Numbered from the stretch's first letter, positions 22,666 to 32,940 are shown. The stretch: DNA of 64,000 bases from Thereva unica (GCA_949987705.1 OX465286.1:6983445-7047444), one strand, 5' to 3'. The notes: generated from the letters alone by a model not told the origin. A program made the numbers and translations.

Positions 22666-23236
22666 TTTTCTAAATTATTATTGTCTTTAGTCTCGTCCCC
22701 CCCCCCCCCCCGGCTTATACCCCGGCTTGCGCGAATTAGACTTACATGGTTATCGATCAATTCGTGTAAGTTCGGAGTCCTATTAACTAACTAACAAAAA
22801 TACAGAAACGCTCTTATGGAATTAAGAAAAAATAAATAGATGCTTTTAGCTCCTTTTCTCTAGCTTAGTTAGCTCCCCTGGGTGAATACTTTACGATCGC
22901 GCACCTTTATCCTGTTTTGATTGTTTTTTAGATGAAAGAATATAGTAAAAAATAAAATTTTTAATGATTAACCAAAAAATTTGTAGATCTGATTTGTTTT
23001 TCTGTTTATTAAAAAAAAAAAAAATTACTAACCTTAATAAATATCAAATTAAAAAAAAAAAAAAAACTCAAATTAATTCCGATTAAATAATACTGAGACA
23101 CTGAACAATAATATAGACACCAGACACTTAGAAAATGCACAATTCCCCTACCGAACACTTCACTTCACAAGCATCTTTCACCTAACACCCGCGACAATCA
23201 CTTAACAAATGATCGCGAAGGCCGCGATGTGCTCTG

Positions 23237-23244
23237 CTTTTATA
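23237..23244 (-). promoter_or_regulatory. TATA-like box in palindrome, left-facing
   Basis: TATAAAAG on the minus strand, with TCATTT (an arthropod initiator-like hexamer) placed so that its A is 34 bases downstream of the first T. The same arrangement is mirrored at 23311. Function is inferred only. Confidence 0.4.
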
Positions 23245-23310
23245 GTCGTGGCGATTGAGGGGAAAAATTTTGATTTGACATATCACAAATTTTCCCCCAT
23301 GCGCTACGAG

Positions 23311-23318
23311 TATAAAAG
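23311..23318 (+). promoter_or_regulatory. TATA-like box in palindrome, right-facing
   Basis: TATAAAAG on the plus strand with TCATTT at 23343-23348, the mirror image of the site at 23237. The two boxes are about 66 bp apart and face away from each other. Confidence 0.4.
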
Positions 23319-23740
23319 CAAAGCACATCGCGACCTTCGCGATCATTTGTTAAGTGAATTTCGCGGGTGCTAGGTGAAAGATGCTTGTGAAGGGGAGTGT
23401 TCGGTAGGGGAATTGTGCATTTCCAGTGCGGGTATAGTATCTTAGTATTTTTTATTCGTATTTAGTTTGAGTTTTTTTTTTTTTTTAATTTGATATTAAT
23501 TAAGGTTAGTGATTATTTATTTTTGAATAAATATAAAAAAATAAATAAAAAAACAAAAAAAAAAATCCAATTTAAAATTCACCAGATCTGCTGATTTCTT
23601 TGGTTTATCATTAAAATTATTTCACTTAAAAACCGACCAAAACAGGATAAAGATTCGCGATCGGGCAATGTTCGGGAAGAATGATTCAATCACGGAATTC
23701 AGTAATTGCGCGAATTTTAAGCCCAATTTAGACTCTTCCC

Positions 23741-23880
23741 TGAGGCATAACACTCGCGATAGTAATGGTTGGGAGTAGGTGAAATAAAATATTGCGGCTA
23801 GGTTGTGGCAGTTCCTTCTTCGATTCTCTCTCTCTCTCTCTCCCTCTTTACTGTTTTATCCGATTAGAGCTGCTATAACT
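23741..23880 (+). repeat. SINE 3'-body fragment
   Basis: GAGGCATAACACTCGCGATA, then TAATGGTTGGGAGTAGGTG and ATATTGCGGC, then GCAGTTCCTTC and AGAGCTGCT match in order the minus-strand SINE body at 61250-61420. The tRNA-like head is absent. It includes a (TC)n run at 23826-23842. Confidence 0.75.
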
Positions 23881-24439
23881 TTACTTCTTACATTTTATGT
23901 CAGTTTACAATATTAATCATCATGTAGTCGATTTAGACTCTTTAAATATTAGAAGGTGTTCAATAATTCGATTTCTATCAAATTTACACTCGAAATCGAA
24001 ATTTTGATGTTCCACAATTCAATCAATTCCATATATGTAAGACATAATATTAAATTCGCGTGGAATTGAATTCAGATTGGATTTCATTCCGCTCGAATTG
24101 TGGAACACCCCCGATTGTGAGTCATGTGTCATGTCTGCTACATGAAACTAGATATTTCTGAGATATTTTATAAACTGTCTGGTCTCTATCGAATGATACT
24201 TTTTCTATGGGGTGGATAGAATATTGAAATATACTTTTAAAAAAGATGTCTGAGTCGCTTGAATTACGATTAATTTCCAATATTTCGATCAGTTGTGGGC
24301 TTTTCCCTGTGAGCTGCTGAAGTTTTTCTTACATAAATGGTATAACTTATTTGTAATCTACATATATATGTATGTATAATGCCGAATTGGCGAGATAAAT
24401 AATTAAATAAAGCCGTTCCATAAATCAGGACCTAAAGAT

Positions 24440-25090
24440 GTTTTTAATAATTACAGGGACACAGCTAAACTTCCTGTGCCGAAAGTATTTGAGACTATTG
24501 TTCGGGATAAACTATATTTTCTGGTTAATTATAGATGAGAGACAACATGGATTTGTTAGTGGTAGATCCACTATTGTTCAATTTAAAAATTTTGCTGTTA
24601 ATGTTATTGAAAATGTAGAGAGCAGGTTGATTGTATCTTAACTCACTTTGTCAAAGCTTTCGATAGAGTGGCTCTTGATACTCTTATTTTGATACTTAAT
24701 GCTGTAAACATGCTAAGGGCGAAAATAGTTTCCACAGCGACTGGCAAAAACGAATAGAACACACAGCTTTTCTATGAGTATGAAAGGTGCAGCACAATAT
24801 GCAGACCACTCGACGACGAGGTCGCCGAGAGTGGCGACTCAATCAATCCAAGTTCTATTTCGTAGCCGTCGCCCCTCAAAGTTGCCTGGGCGGTGTGACA
24901 TGGGATTGTGTTGCTATTCTCTCGTATGTTCCTGTGCGCGTGTGTAGCATTCGGATGTCGAAGATGATTATTCTTGTGTGTGCTTTTTAATTTGTGTGCA
25001 CCGTCGCCGTCGCCCTTAGCATGTTTACAGCATAAGGATTTTGGTATTAATGGTAGCTTTCTTATATGGCTTGAGTCATACATACTTAAG
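24440..25090 (+). pseudogene. Jockey/CR1-group RT fragment interrupted by an inverted-repeat element
   Basis: Left part: CRKYLRLLF, then IIDERQHGFVSGRSTIVQ and, after a frameshift, FVKAFDRVALDTLI (about 24480-24690) cover RT finger and first catalytic aspartate block. Right part (25035-25090): DFGINGSFLIWLESYILKRS, which in intact elements follows directly. The two parts are separated by the element at 24701-25031. PQGS and YADD blocks are absent; the relic ends where R1-like gag sequence starts. Confidence 0.82.
24701..25031. mobile_element. 331-bp inverted-repeat element inside RT relic
   Basis: GCTGTAAACATGCTAAGGGC(GA) at 24701-24722 is repeated as a perfect inverse at 25010-25031. It splits an RT reading, which supports insertion. 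No unambiguous target duplication and no coding capacity, so the superfamily is open. Confidence 0.8.
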
Positions 25091-25099
25091 AGGTCCCAA

Positions 25100-26290
25100 C
25101 CACTCAAAGAGAAAAAAGGGAGACTCCTGAAACAGTGGCCGAGCCTGCTACAGGAGGGCACGACCTCTCGAAAACGAGAGTAAGAATCCGGAAGGATCTG
25201 CCTGGCAGAAGGTGGAGCGGAAAAAGGAGAAAAAAAGGCTCAAAGAGGGCAACAAGCTGAGGTAAAGGACTTGGTCGAATGCCATTATCATCACGACCAA
25301 ATGGAGACGCGACGTACGCGGAGATCCTTTGCAAGGTGAGGACAGGTTCCTCCCTGGCGAAACTCGGCAGCAGCATGAATAGGGTCAAGTGAACGCAAAA
25401 GAGCGCGATCTTTTGCTGGAACTGAAGAGGGGAGATGCTAAGACGGGAGACCTAGAGCAGAGGGTCAAAGCACCGAAAGCGGGGTGGTTGAGGTAAGAGC
25501 CGGCACAAATACGGTGGTGATCGAATGCAGAGATCCGGATGAGATCACTACCAAGGATGGGTCTGTGAAGCACTGAGGACCCAGCTAGGTCTGCAGACGA
25601 TCCAAGAAAAGGATGTCCCTAGACTAAGAAGGACGTTTAGGGGGGCACATAAACGGCGTTTATAAGCCTACCATTGGAAGCTGCGAAGAAGGATAACGCA
25701 GTTGGTAAGGCTCGAGTCAGCTGGGTTGTATGCCGAATGCGGGAGCGCATATCGCTGTAACCGTGCTTTAAGTGCATGAAGTTCGGTCACATAGCGATAA
25801 ACTGCAGCAGCAGCCAGGATAGAACAATGCTGCGTCGAGGCTGCGGGAAAGAGGTAAAGGTATACCAAACTGCCAAATATCTCATTTGTAGGGAATTAGA
25901 GGGCAGGGATGGTGGGCACGTTACCGGAAGTAGTAGATGTCCGGCGTTCAAGGGGGCACTAAAAAGCAGAAAAGGATAAGATTCGTACAGATCAACCTGA
26001 ACCACTGTCAAGCGGCACAAGATCTGCTGGCACAGACAGTCTTCAAGGAGAAAATCGATGTCGCGATCGCCTGCGAGCAGTATAGCAACCTGCACAGCGG
26101 TCTCTGGATAACGGATAGCGATATGGACGTGCGGGAGCCGAGCCATGGAAGGACTGATCCTATAGGGGAATGCCAAGGACTGCGTAGAAAAAGATCTGAT
26201 GATACTAGGTGTAAGAAGATGGAGAGAAGACAGAAACGACTGGAACAAGCTGACGAATCAGGCCAAACCACACCCGAGCTGTAGAACCAA
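25100..26290 (+). mobile_element. R1/LOA-type gag-endonuclease fragment with foreign 3' tail
   Basis: Broken frames spell an ORF1 (gag) with LLELKRGDAKTGDLEQRVK, VVIECRDPDEITTKDG, then three CCHC-type knuckles beginning CFKCMKFGHIAINC (about 25765-25806) and ending with HVTGSSRCPAFKGAL. A second frame then opens the APE endonuclease with RFVQINLNHCQAAQDLLAQT and IDVAIACEQY. After about 26110 the similarity changes to RWREDRNDWNKLTNQAKPHP, wording from the end of RTE-like polymerases, and the segment closes with GATGATGATGG. RT is missing. Confidence 0.78.
25776..25979 (+). pseudogene. Gag zinc-knuckle segment of R1/LOA-type element
   Basis: The frame holds C-x2-C-x4-H-x4-C (CFKCMKFGHIAINC, the first cysteine just upstream of the start used), then degenerate knuckles CGKE and CRELEGRDGGHVTGSSRC. 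Such knuckles bind element RNA in the ribonucleoprotein particle. Upstream gag sequence is frameshifted. Confidence 0.75.
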
Positions 26291-26408
26291 ATGATGATGA
26301 TGGTGATACATTACTATTATAGCTGCATATAAGTGGAGACAAAACCAAAATTCATATTTTTAGCCAAAGACGAAAAATGAATGAGAATTCCGAGTAAAAT
26401 AAAAAAAA

Positions 26409-26590
26409 ATGGCCTTACAACGGGCAAGCACCGGCCGCTTAGCTTTTTAAGGGGCCTATGATGGCCGTAGGGGTTTTAAGCACTTTTAATGGGAGCACAC
26501 ACGGGCTCAAAAGCCCCCCGAAATTTGACCATATGATTTAAATGGCCAAGAACTGAGCTGAACACACGTGGATATGACGGCAAATTTGAG
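26409..26590 (+). repeat. Short interspersed repeat, most complete copy
   Basis: Runs from TGGCCTTACAACGGGCAAGC through GCTTTTTAAGGGG and TTAATGGGAGCACAC to ATATGACGGCAAA. The two other copies (9830-9905, 18655-18776) are deleted versions. No inverted termini are evident. Confidence 0.75.
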
Positions 26591-26599
26591 GCTAAAAAG

Positions 26600-27780
26600 A
26601 ATATGCACCAAATATATTGTAGAATGTTCTCAATGGGGGGAACTTGAACATTTTATCGATGCACAAGAGAAACGAGCTCACCAGCCTCTGTAGTATAAAT
26701 GATTTTTTTTTTTTTTTTTTCACTTTCTATATACAAGAATACCCGCGCAGCTTATCATGAAACGGAAAGGATAAACGCTGCAAATAGCTCATATATATAT
26801 ACATATATATACTCTCTCACCGCTGTCAATAATGATATCCAAAGGCATCCAAGGATGAATATGAAGCATGAAGTATCTACCAAAAATCAGCAGATGAGGT
26901 AGAAATATTTTGGAGGAAAATTCCCCAAAGGATTAACAATGAAAGTAGTGTAACAATTTTGTATTACTAATATCCAAAGAGGTGGACTGCGCTTTTACGT
27001 TGAGCCGATTACGCCCAAAGAGCGAGCGGATGATTCGAGGGAAAAGGGCTTAAAAAAAATGTACTGCTAATGGAAAAGATCTGAGGTCAAGATGAACGGG
27101 CAGTGATTTTAAAAGCACCACGCAGATTTACATGTGAAGTAATCTATAAATCCATTCATATGCCAGCCAGCAAATCGGCTTATTTATCACGCCTCCTCCA
27201 CATAAAACAACAGCTCAGCTCTCGAAATGCACCAAAAATTCCAGCATTCAACAAATATAAAAATCCGTCATTTAAAAATCATTACACCTACGAATTTCCG
27301 CGAGGTATTCCATTGTCACTACACCTGGGTAAGCATCATGAAGATTGTTTGCAGTAAGTCACTCTATTTTACACAAAAAAAAAAAAAAAGGATAAGGGGA
27401 TCTGTTATTTCCGTATCAATTCCCAGTCCCTCTGGTTAATTGACAACATTTAATGGAGGCTTTAGATTTTCAAAATTTCTCAAATAATCCCGGCTTTTAA
27501 AAATCATTCGAAATCAGTACTATCGCGCATATGTCGGTAGCCATATGTAGTATCTCCTTCATTTTATTGAGGTAGAAATTTAAAACGACGTTCATGCACA
27601 CATATATAGAGGGATTTTGTTCTGGCTAGTTCAATTGGTGACCAATTAGTGAGGGCACTTTTGTCAATGGGGTCGTGCAGCAGCATATATAACATAATCC
27701 TCTTATATTAAATTTGATAATGTGGGGATTTATCTATCGCCCTTATCGCACTTGCTATCAATTAAAAGTTGATTGATTGA
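26600..27780. other. Non-coding sequence
   Basis: T run at 26702-26720, (TA)n near 26790-26810, A run near 27376-27389. No gene or repeat family member recognised. Confidence 0.5.
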
Positions 27781-27879
27781 AATATTGTGAAATTTGTACT
27801 TTTAAGTCGAGGGTTTTTGGGAAAGCATTCAATGGACGACGTGACGCGGAGTTCGATACAACGACAGCACCTTTGTAAC

Positions 27880-28475
27880 CGACTTGATGTTTGCGCCGAC
27901 GATAGTGTGCTGTCTTCGCCGACACGGATGCCGAAAGCAGCGGACATCTTATTACGGCATTTCCCGCATAGGGGTAAAAAATCAATGCCGGAAAGACCAA
28001 AGTGCTCACAACGGACGGATCGAAAGCCAATGTTCACCTCGATTTAGGCCAAATCGAACAGGTCCGGCGATGTTCAAATACTTGGGATCATTGGTTGAGG
28101 AAAAGAAAGTGGCATAGACATCCGTTAGATTACAGCCGCATCGACAACATTCGCCTCGCTCAAGTGGTGTATGTGGAAACGAACAAATATTACCATCAAA
28201 ACGAAAGTACGCCGTTGATAGTTCCGATTCTTCTTTATGGATCGGAAACGTGGACACAGCTCAAGCCGAACGTCAGCAGCCTCGAGGTCTTCTAAATGCG
28301 ATCTATCGGTAATAGGCCAGCAGAACGACCGAGGAAAAGATGGTTTGAAGAGCCGTAGAAACAGACGTTGCCCACTTGTTGGGCATATCAAATTGGAGGA
28401 GTCTAGCTTGTGAGCGAGAAGACTGGAGGAGAAAACTGAAAGAGGCCAAGGCTCGATTTGGGCTGTAGTGCCATT
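27880..28475 (+). pseudogene. RTE-like polymerase C-terminal relic
   Basis: Across three frames: CADDSVL (about 27890, the catalytic YADD box with C for Y), FKYLGSLVEEKKVA (28070-28117), RIDNIRLAQ, ILLYGSETWTQLKPNVSSLE (28225-28290), RPRKRWFEE (about 28330) and REDWRRKLKEAKARFGL (about 28420-28468). The order and wording match the C-terminal half of RTE-type non-LTR polymerases. Numerous frameshifts. The finger and endonuclease regions are missing. Confidence 0.8.
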
Positions 28476-28565
28476 GAACTGAACTGAACGAATTCGTATA
28501 GACTCGCTAACTGCAGAAATATTAGAGAAAGTTGACGTATTAGAACTAGCTACTATGTACTAGGT

Positions 28566-28645
28566 CAACGGTGGGCAACCTCCGGCCCGCGGGCCTTCTA
28601 ACGCCCGCGAAAAGGTTTTATGCGGCCCGCGAGATCTTTAGAAGA
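28566..28645 (+). repeat. hAT-like terminal fragment
   Basis: CGGTGGGCAACCTCCGGCCC followed by GCGGGCC and GCGGCCCGCGAG resembles the CAGTGGTCGGCAA...GGCCCGCGGGCC ends of Charlie-type hAT elements (family knowledge). Only one end is seen. Confidence 0.5.
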
Positions 28646-28849
28646 AGTTATAAGAAAATATTTTGCGATAAAATTCGTCTAGTTTTAATTTAGTAATAAT
28701 GTTAAAACTTACATCCATTGGGGCTTTAATTATCCAGATACAAAAACCTGAGTGCAAAACGGACGAACTTCCTTTGAACCGATTCGATTCTACCAACATG
28801 GGACGAGTAGTAAGGAGATCACACCTGGGAGGCGTATTTAAGCAAAGGC

Positions 28850-29005
28850 CTATTTAGTTATGAGAGGGTTGTTGAATTCCATTGACCATCTTTTTATAAA
28901 TCCCAGGACTGAATTGCCCTTGGAGGAGATATAATTGATGTGGGTGGAGAAATCCAACTTACGTTCTAACCTAACCCCTAGATCGATTACAGATTTAGCA
29001 CGGGA
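28850..29005 (-). pseudogene. Jockey/CR1-type RT thumb fragment
   Basis: VIDLGVRLERKLDFSTHINY, ISSKGNSVLGFIKRWSMEFN correspond to the post-catalytic block of Jockey/CR1 polymerases. It directly follows the 3' end of the larger minus-strand element, and could be the rest of the host element at 32165-32940; no duplication was found to prove this. Confidence 0.75.
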
Positions 29006-29146
29006 GACCTTTTTTCTTTTTTTATGTGATAGTCTAAGCTCAGGTGTCACCCTTTGTACGACTAGTACGTCATGTCGTTTAAGTCATGGTGCAATGTCCA
29101 GTAGTAAGCTTAGCTCGAAAGATAGAGAGAATGACATAATAGGTTA

Positions 29147-29410
29147 GGGGGAGCCAAGGGGGTGTTGCAGAAAGTGGCGATGAACCTTGCGTTTGAACTC
29201 TTGGATATTGTATGAGTTCGGGAATACTGTCTTTGGAAGGTTGTTCCACAGACGAGTTGTTCTTGTTATAAACGAATTTCTAGATCGGAGTGTGCGCGAA
29301 GATAAGGGCTATAAACTGTGTGGGTGAGCCGAGCGGGCAAGTCTTGTGTTGCGGGAGAAATGTTGCCGTGGAGGCATGAGGTTACTTATTTCAATGGAGC
29401 AGTCATTATG
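29147..29410 (-). pseudogene. C-terminal end of Jockey/CR1-type polymerase
   Basis: Reading minus strand: CSIEISNLMPPRQHFSRNTR, LARSAHPHSL, RTLRSRNSFITRTTRLWNN and LPKTVFPNSYNIQEFKRK, stopping after LGSP. This is the classic end of CR1/Rex/Jockey-type polymerases (TR..R....RLWN.LP....S....FK). It is displaced 1.2 kb from the rest by inserted repeats; one internal stop. Confidence 0.85.
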
Positions 29411-29812
29411 AAAAAAATAAATGGTTAAAAAATTTTTTTAAAAAAAATTCTTTTCATTAACTAAAAAATGTACTGAAAAGTAAAAAATAAAAATTTTTTT
29501 AAAGAAAGCGTGAAATTTCAATTTTAATGAAAAAGTTAATTAAAAGAATGGCGCATTTTTCATCAAAAATTGAAAATATAACTGTAAATCGCGTGAGATT
29601 TACAATAACCCTCAATTTTTTGCTTTGTTAATTTCAAATTCTAACAAAATTTTTTGATGAAAAATGCGCCATTCTTTTAATTAACTTTTTCATTAAAATT
29701 GAAATTTCACGCTTTCTTTAAAAAATTTTTTATTTTTTACTTTTCAGTACATTTTTTAGTTAATGAAAAGAATTTTTTTAAAAAAATTTTTTTAACCATT
29801 TATTTTATTTTC
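29409..29812. mobile_element. Palindromic AT-rich element (about 404 bp)
   Basis: Inverted arms of about 165 bp: TAAATGGTTAAAAAATTTTT at the left with its inverse at 29795-29810, and AAAGCGTGAAATTTCAATTT (about 29505) with its inverse near 29700. The loop lies near 29578-29645. No coding sequence. It marks one edge of the block interrupting the Jockey/CR1 element. Confidence 0.8.
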
Positions 29813-30600
29813 TACTTTTTAGTTTATTATATGTATTCCGCCATTTTATGATGGCAATTCTATTAGATTTAAAATTACGTCACACAGTTTACTGTATTCA
29901 TTTGATACCCATGTCGTGGGCTCGGTGGAACATAATTGCAAAAACGGCCGCCATCTCGGAACCGTCTTCTTGATTTTTTTACAAAAAGGTCAGATTGCAT
30001 TTAGTACTTATACATGATGAGTTGAACTCAAGTTGAACGAAGGTTGACTGAACTCGACTCAGCTCTGCTACCTGGGTTTAGTTGAAATTATGCATACGGA
30101 CATGAGTTCAGTATTTGAGTAGTTGAATTTAGTTGACAGCAGCATCTCTGTGTTTATTTGTGATTTTTTGTAACGTGTATTGCTTCTTTATTATCAACTC
30201 ACCCTTAACTCAACTATTCATCTCATCATTCATACACATTAACCACCCGAACTACTAGTGTGTGCAAAATTGGAAGTTGATCGGTTATATTTTCTACTTT
30301 TTAGTCTATTATAAGCTTTCCGCAATTTAGTGTTGGCCGCCATTTTGAATTTGGAATGACGCCACATAGCTTATTGTGTTCTACCTGTCATATCCTTTCA
30401 TTTGATACCCATGTCAGAGGGCCGCGGAGCACAATTTCAAAAATCGGGCGCCATTTTGGAACCGCCATCTTGATATTTTTACAAAATGGCCAGATTGCAT
30501 TGTCATCCAAACTAAACGTGTATGCAAAATTTCAGCTCTATCCGAAACCGGGAAGTGGGTCAAATTTAACTTCCAAGATTTGACGACAAACAGTGTAAGT
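29813..30600 (+). repeat. Two tandem copies of a CATTTTGAATTTGGAATGACG-type repeat
   Basis: Unit 1 (about 29813-30285) and unit 2 (about 30286-30600) both start TTTTCTACTTTTTAGT and share TTCATTTGATACCCATGTC, CCGCCAT...GGAACCG and TTTTTACAAAA-GG-CAGATTGCATT. A third copy is at 43470-43720. Unit 1 is interrupted by an AACTCAACTC-rich element (about 30020-30240). No conserved open frame. Confidence 0.78.
30020..30245. mobile_element. AACTCAACTC-rich inverted-repeat element, copy 1
   Basis: TGAGTTGAACTCAAGTTGAA at the left and CTCACCCTTAACTCAACTAT at the right resemble the ends of 43734-44154. It interrupts unit 1 of the neighbouring tandem repeat, which supports insertion. The exact ends are uncertain. 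Confidence 0.55.
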
Positions 30601-30924
30601 TAAATAAAAGAATTTAAAAAACGATAAAATTTTGCAAGAGCTGCTACATTCCTACGGTGGCTTAATGAGTCAATTGAAAAGCAAATGGCGCTGTCACCAA
30701 TAAGTTTGAGGGCGCGGTTTTGCACCTTGTCCAGTCAAGCTAAGATGGTTCTTGGGGCCCTGGCCCAGATATACGAGTTGTATTCAAGACGGGGACGAAT
30801 GTAGGACTTGTGAATAATAGCCCCGGCAGACGGATGAAGGAGAAATTTGCACCTTTTGAGGAATCCTAGACACTGGGATGCTTGTTTAGCACTTTGGAAT
30901 ATGTGGTTATTCCAGCGCAGATCT

Positions 30925-31884
30925 TCAGCTAATGTTACGCCTAGGATGTTTAGAGAGGGTTCTGCCGTTACGGTCTTGTCTTGTCAGTGGTCTTGTTGTC
31001 CACTGAAATAGAAAGTGGCCCCAATCAAGAATTCGTTCGATGTCCCTGTTGATTGAATTGGACAACAGTTGGCGATGATGTAGACAAGGTCTGGCACGCA
31101 CTTGTGTTACATTATCAAAACCATAGGAGTAACGTAGAGTACCGTCATCAGGAAAGCTGTGGAGTGAGTTGGAGGGGACTGAGAGCAGGTCATTTATAAA
31201 AACTAGGAAGAGAGCTGGTGATAGAATTGAGCCCTGGGGAGCACCTGCGAAGATGTGGTGGGGGTCGGATTCGACGCCATCCAATACTACTTTGAGTGAA
31301 CGGCCAGAAAGGAAGCTCTCAATCCAGTTCTTCAGAACAGAGTCAATATCAATAGCTTGGAGTTTAGCCAAAAGAGCGGGATGCCATACTCTGTCAAAAG
31401 CCTTGGAGATATCCATAGCAACCAGGCCAGATTCACCAAATCGGTGTATACTTCGGCTGAGGTACTCCGTTAGGCAAACAAGGAGGTCGCCAGTAGATCT
31501 TTTCGATCTAAAGCCGTTTTGTTTGTCGTTCAATATTTGGTTGTATTCAAGATATTCCATAAGCTTTCTTTTTATTATTGTCTCCATAATTTTGGAGAGA
31601 ATAGAAGTAATTGCTATTGGGCGGTAGTTAGCAGGGTCACTAGCTTCACCTTTTTTCGGTATAGGCTGAACATGAGCCAGTTCGCAGGAGTCAGGATAAA
31701 CTCCGGTGAAGTATGAAAATGCAAAAAGTTTGCGCAGAGGTTTAGCCAAAGGTGAGGCACATTTTTTAAGAACTATCGGGGGAATTTTGTCGGGGCCAGT
31801 GACTTTGTTGGAGTCCAGCTCTTTGAGACACTTATACACTTCACGCGTCCTGAAGAAAACTCTATCCATTGAGTGGGTTACCAA
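30925..31884 (-). pseudogene. Jockey/CR1-type reverse transcriptase, nearly intact
   Basis: A 319-residue open frame: SNKVTGPDKIPPIVLK (residues about 25-40), PIPKKGEASDPANYRPIAIT (finger), NGFRSKRSTGDLLV, GLVAMDISKAFDRVWHPALL (first catalytic block), FAGAPQGSILSPALFLVFIN, and LHSFPDDGTLRYSY. The catalytic box reads FPDD where relatives have FADD/YADD, so both aspartates remain but the residue before them is changed. The frame continues into the C-terminal region with small shifts (LGVTLAEDLRWNNHI at about 30930). The linker frame 31878-32162 ends in a stop next to it. Confidence 0.87.
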
Positions 31885-32162
31885 GGATCAGAAGTTTTTA
31901 CTCCACTGCTGGCAGAGTTTATGAGTTTACCTCTCAGTCTGTCATCGAATAATTCTTTGACTTGCTTGATGGTGGATTTACAAGAGCTTCTCAACCTGAT
32001 GTACTCACGTCGAGATATTTCGCTCGGATAATTTTTATACTGTCTGTAGGCGGCTTCTTTGGCTTTGATTGCGTTCATACACTCTCGATTGAACCATCCA
32101 TATTGCCTAGGCTTTATGGATTTGGATGAATGGGGAATGAATAAGCGCATTCCGGCCAGCAT
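31878..32162 (-). pseudogene. Linker region upstream of Jockey/CR1-type RT
   Basis: 94 residues with RQYGWFNRECMNAIKAKEAA and RREYIRLRSSCKSTIKQVK, the W-F-N-x-E-C-x-x-A-I...K...Y block between endonuclease and RT in Jockey/CR1 elements. It ends with a stop close to the RT frame start. A deletion removes part of the normal spacing. Confidence 0.8.
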
Positions 32163-32164
32163 AA

Positions 32165-32940
32165 ATAAGAATTTTACAGTGCCTTAGCAAGGTAACAATA
32201 TCGTCAATTGATAGAATAAAAAGAAGAGGGCCAAGATGACTGCCTTGCGGGATACCAGAGGACGCTTCGATGCGTTTCGATTTTGAGATAAGTCTCTTGC
32301 AGATAGGGACGATAGTAGAATAAATTCGATAACTTCGCAGTTGGCCTATAATTACATAATTCGTTGTTACCTTTTTTATGGACAGGTATTATACAAGAGT
32401 TCCTTCATACGGTTCATTTAATTAGGGATTTTTGAAATAAACAGAGCAGAAAAGACATGCAGGGCATCTGCACAGGATTTTAGAACAGCAGGAGGGACCC
32501 CATCAGAAAAATCTTGTGTAAGTTCATTTATATGTTACGACATATCTTCCCTGGTTATAAACAGGGGTAAGTTTTGAGCCGTTTGGATTGCATTGATATA
32601 TGTCGGAAATTGTCTTCATCAGGTTGGAATACATCAGACGAGAAAGATTTGAGGAAGAACGATGCAAACTTGTCAGAAATTTTGGATGAATTAGAACTAA
32701 TGGAGTTCTCGTATTGCATGGTGTAAGGGTAATTATCAAATCTTTTCTTAGTGTTGATAAATTGAAAGAATGCTCTGGGATCACCATACAGTTTACCTTT
32801 CGTGCTCCTGAGGTACTCCTTATAGAGGGATTCGGAGAGAGCATGAAATTGGTCATAGCAATCGAGAAAAGTGTCTTTCCTCTTCAGGTAGGTTTTCCTG
32901 TCCTGTAAAGAATAGGCTAATATGATCGGGCCTACCAAGC
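32165..32940 (-). pseudogene. Second Jockey/CR1-type element fragment (linker and RT)
   Basis: Minus strand: YKEYLRSTKGKLYGDPRAFF and FINTKKRFDNYPYTMQYEN, ISDKFASFFLKSFSSDVF (linker), then LKSCADAL, IPVHKKGNNELCNYRP (about 32380) and, after a deletion, SSGIPQGSHLGPLLFIL (about 32270-32220) and CKILIYA (32165). It stops at the catalytic box, exactly where the neighbouring element begins. Confidence 0.8.

Larger units (their letters stand above)
22894..23663. mobile_element. 770-bp palindromic (foldback) element
   Basis: Two arms of about 360 bp are inverted copies, from CGATCGC at 22894 to GCGATCG at 23663, separated by roughly 40-50 bp near 23265-23305. Matching landmarks include CCTTTATCCTGTTTTG with its inverse at about 23638, TGCACAATTCCCCTACCGAA (23137) with its inverse at 23399, and ACAAGCATCTTTCACCTA with its inverse near 23371. 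Each arm carries TATAAAAG near its inner end pointing outward. No transposase and no clear target duplication. Confidence 0.85.
29006..32163 (-). mobile_element. Jockey/CR1-type non-LTR retrotransposon, 5'-truncated, with internal insertions
   Basis: On the minus strand the order is: endonuclease-RT linker (32162-31880), RT (31884-30925), post-RT region (to about 30608), then, after a 1.2-kb block of other repeats (29409-30600), the C-terminal end HNDCSIEISNLMPP through RKVHRHFLQH (29410-29150), then a 3' UTR shared with 19860-20180 and an A-rich end near 29010. The endonuclease is lost. The RT is nearly intact, the best preserved polymerase in the window. Confidence 0.85.

Noticed and set aside
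28850..32165. Claim that the minus-strand Jockey/CR1 element is inserted in a second Jockey element spanning both sides
   Set aside because: The two flanking RT pieces are in the right order and orientation, but about 55 residues are missing at the join and no target duplication was found.
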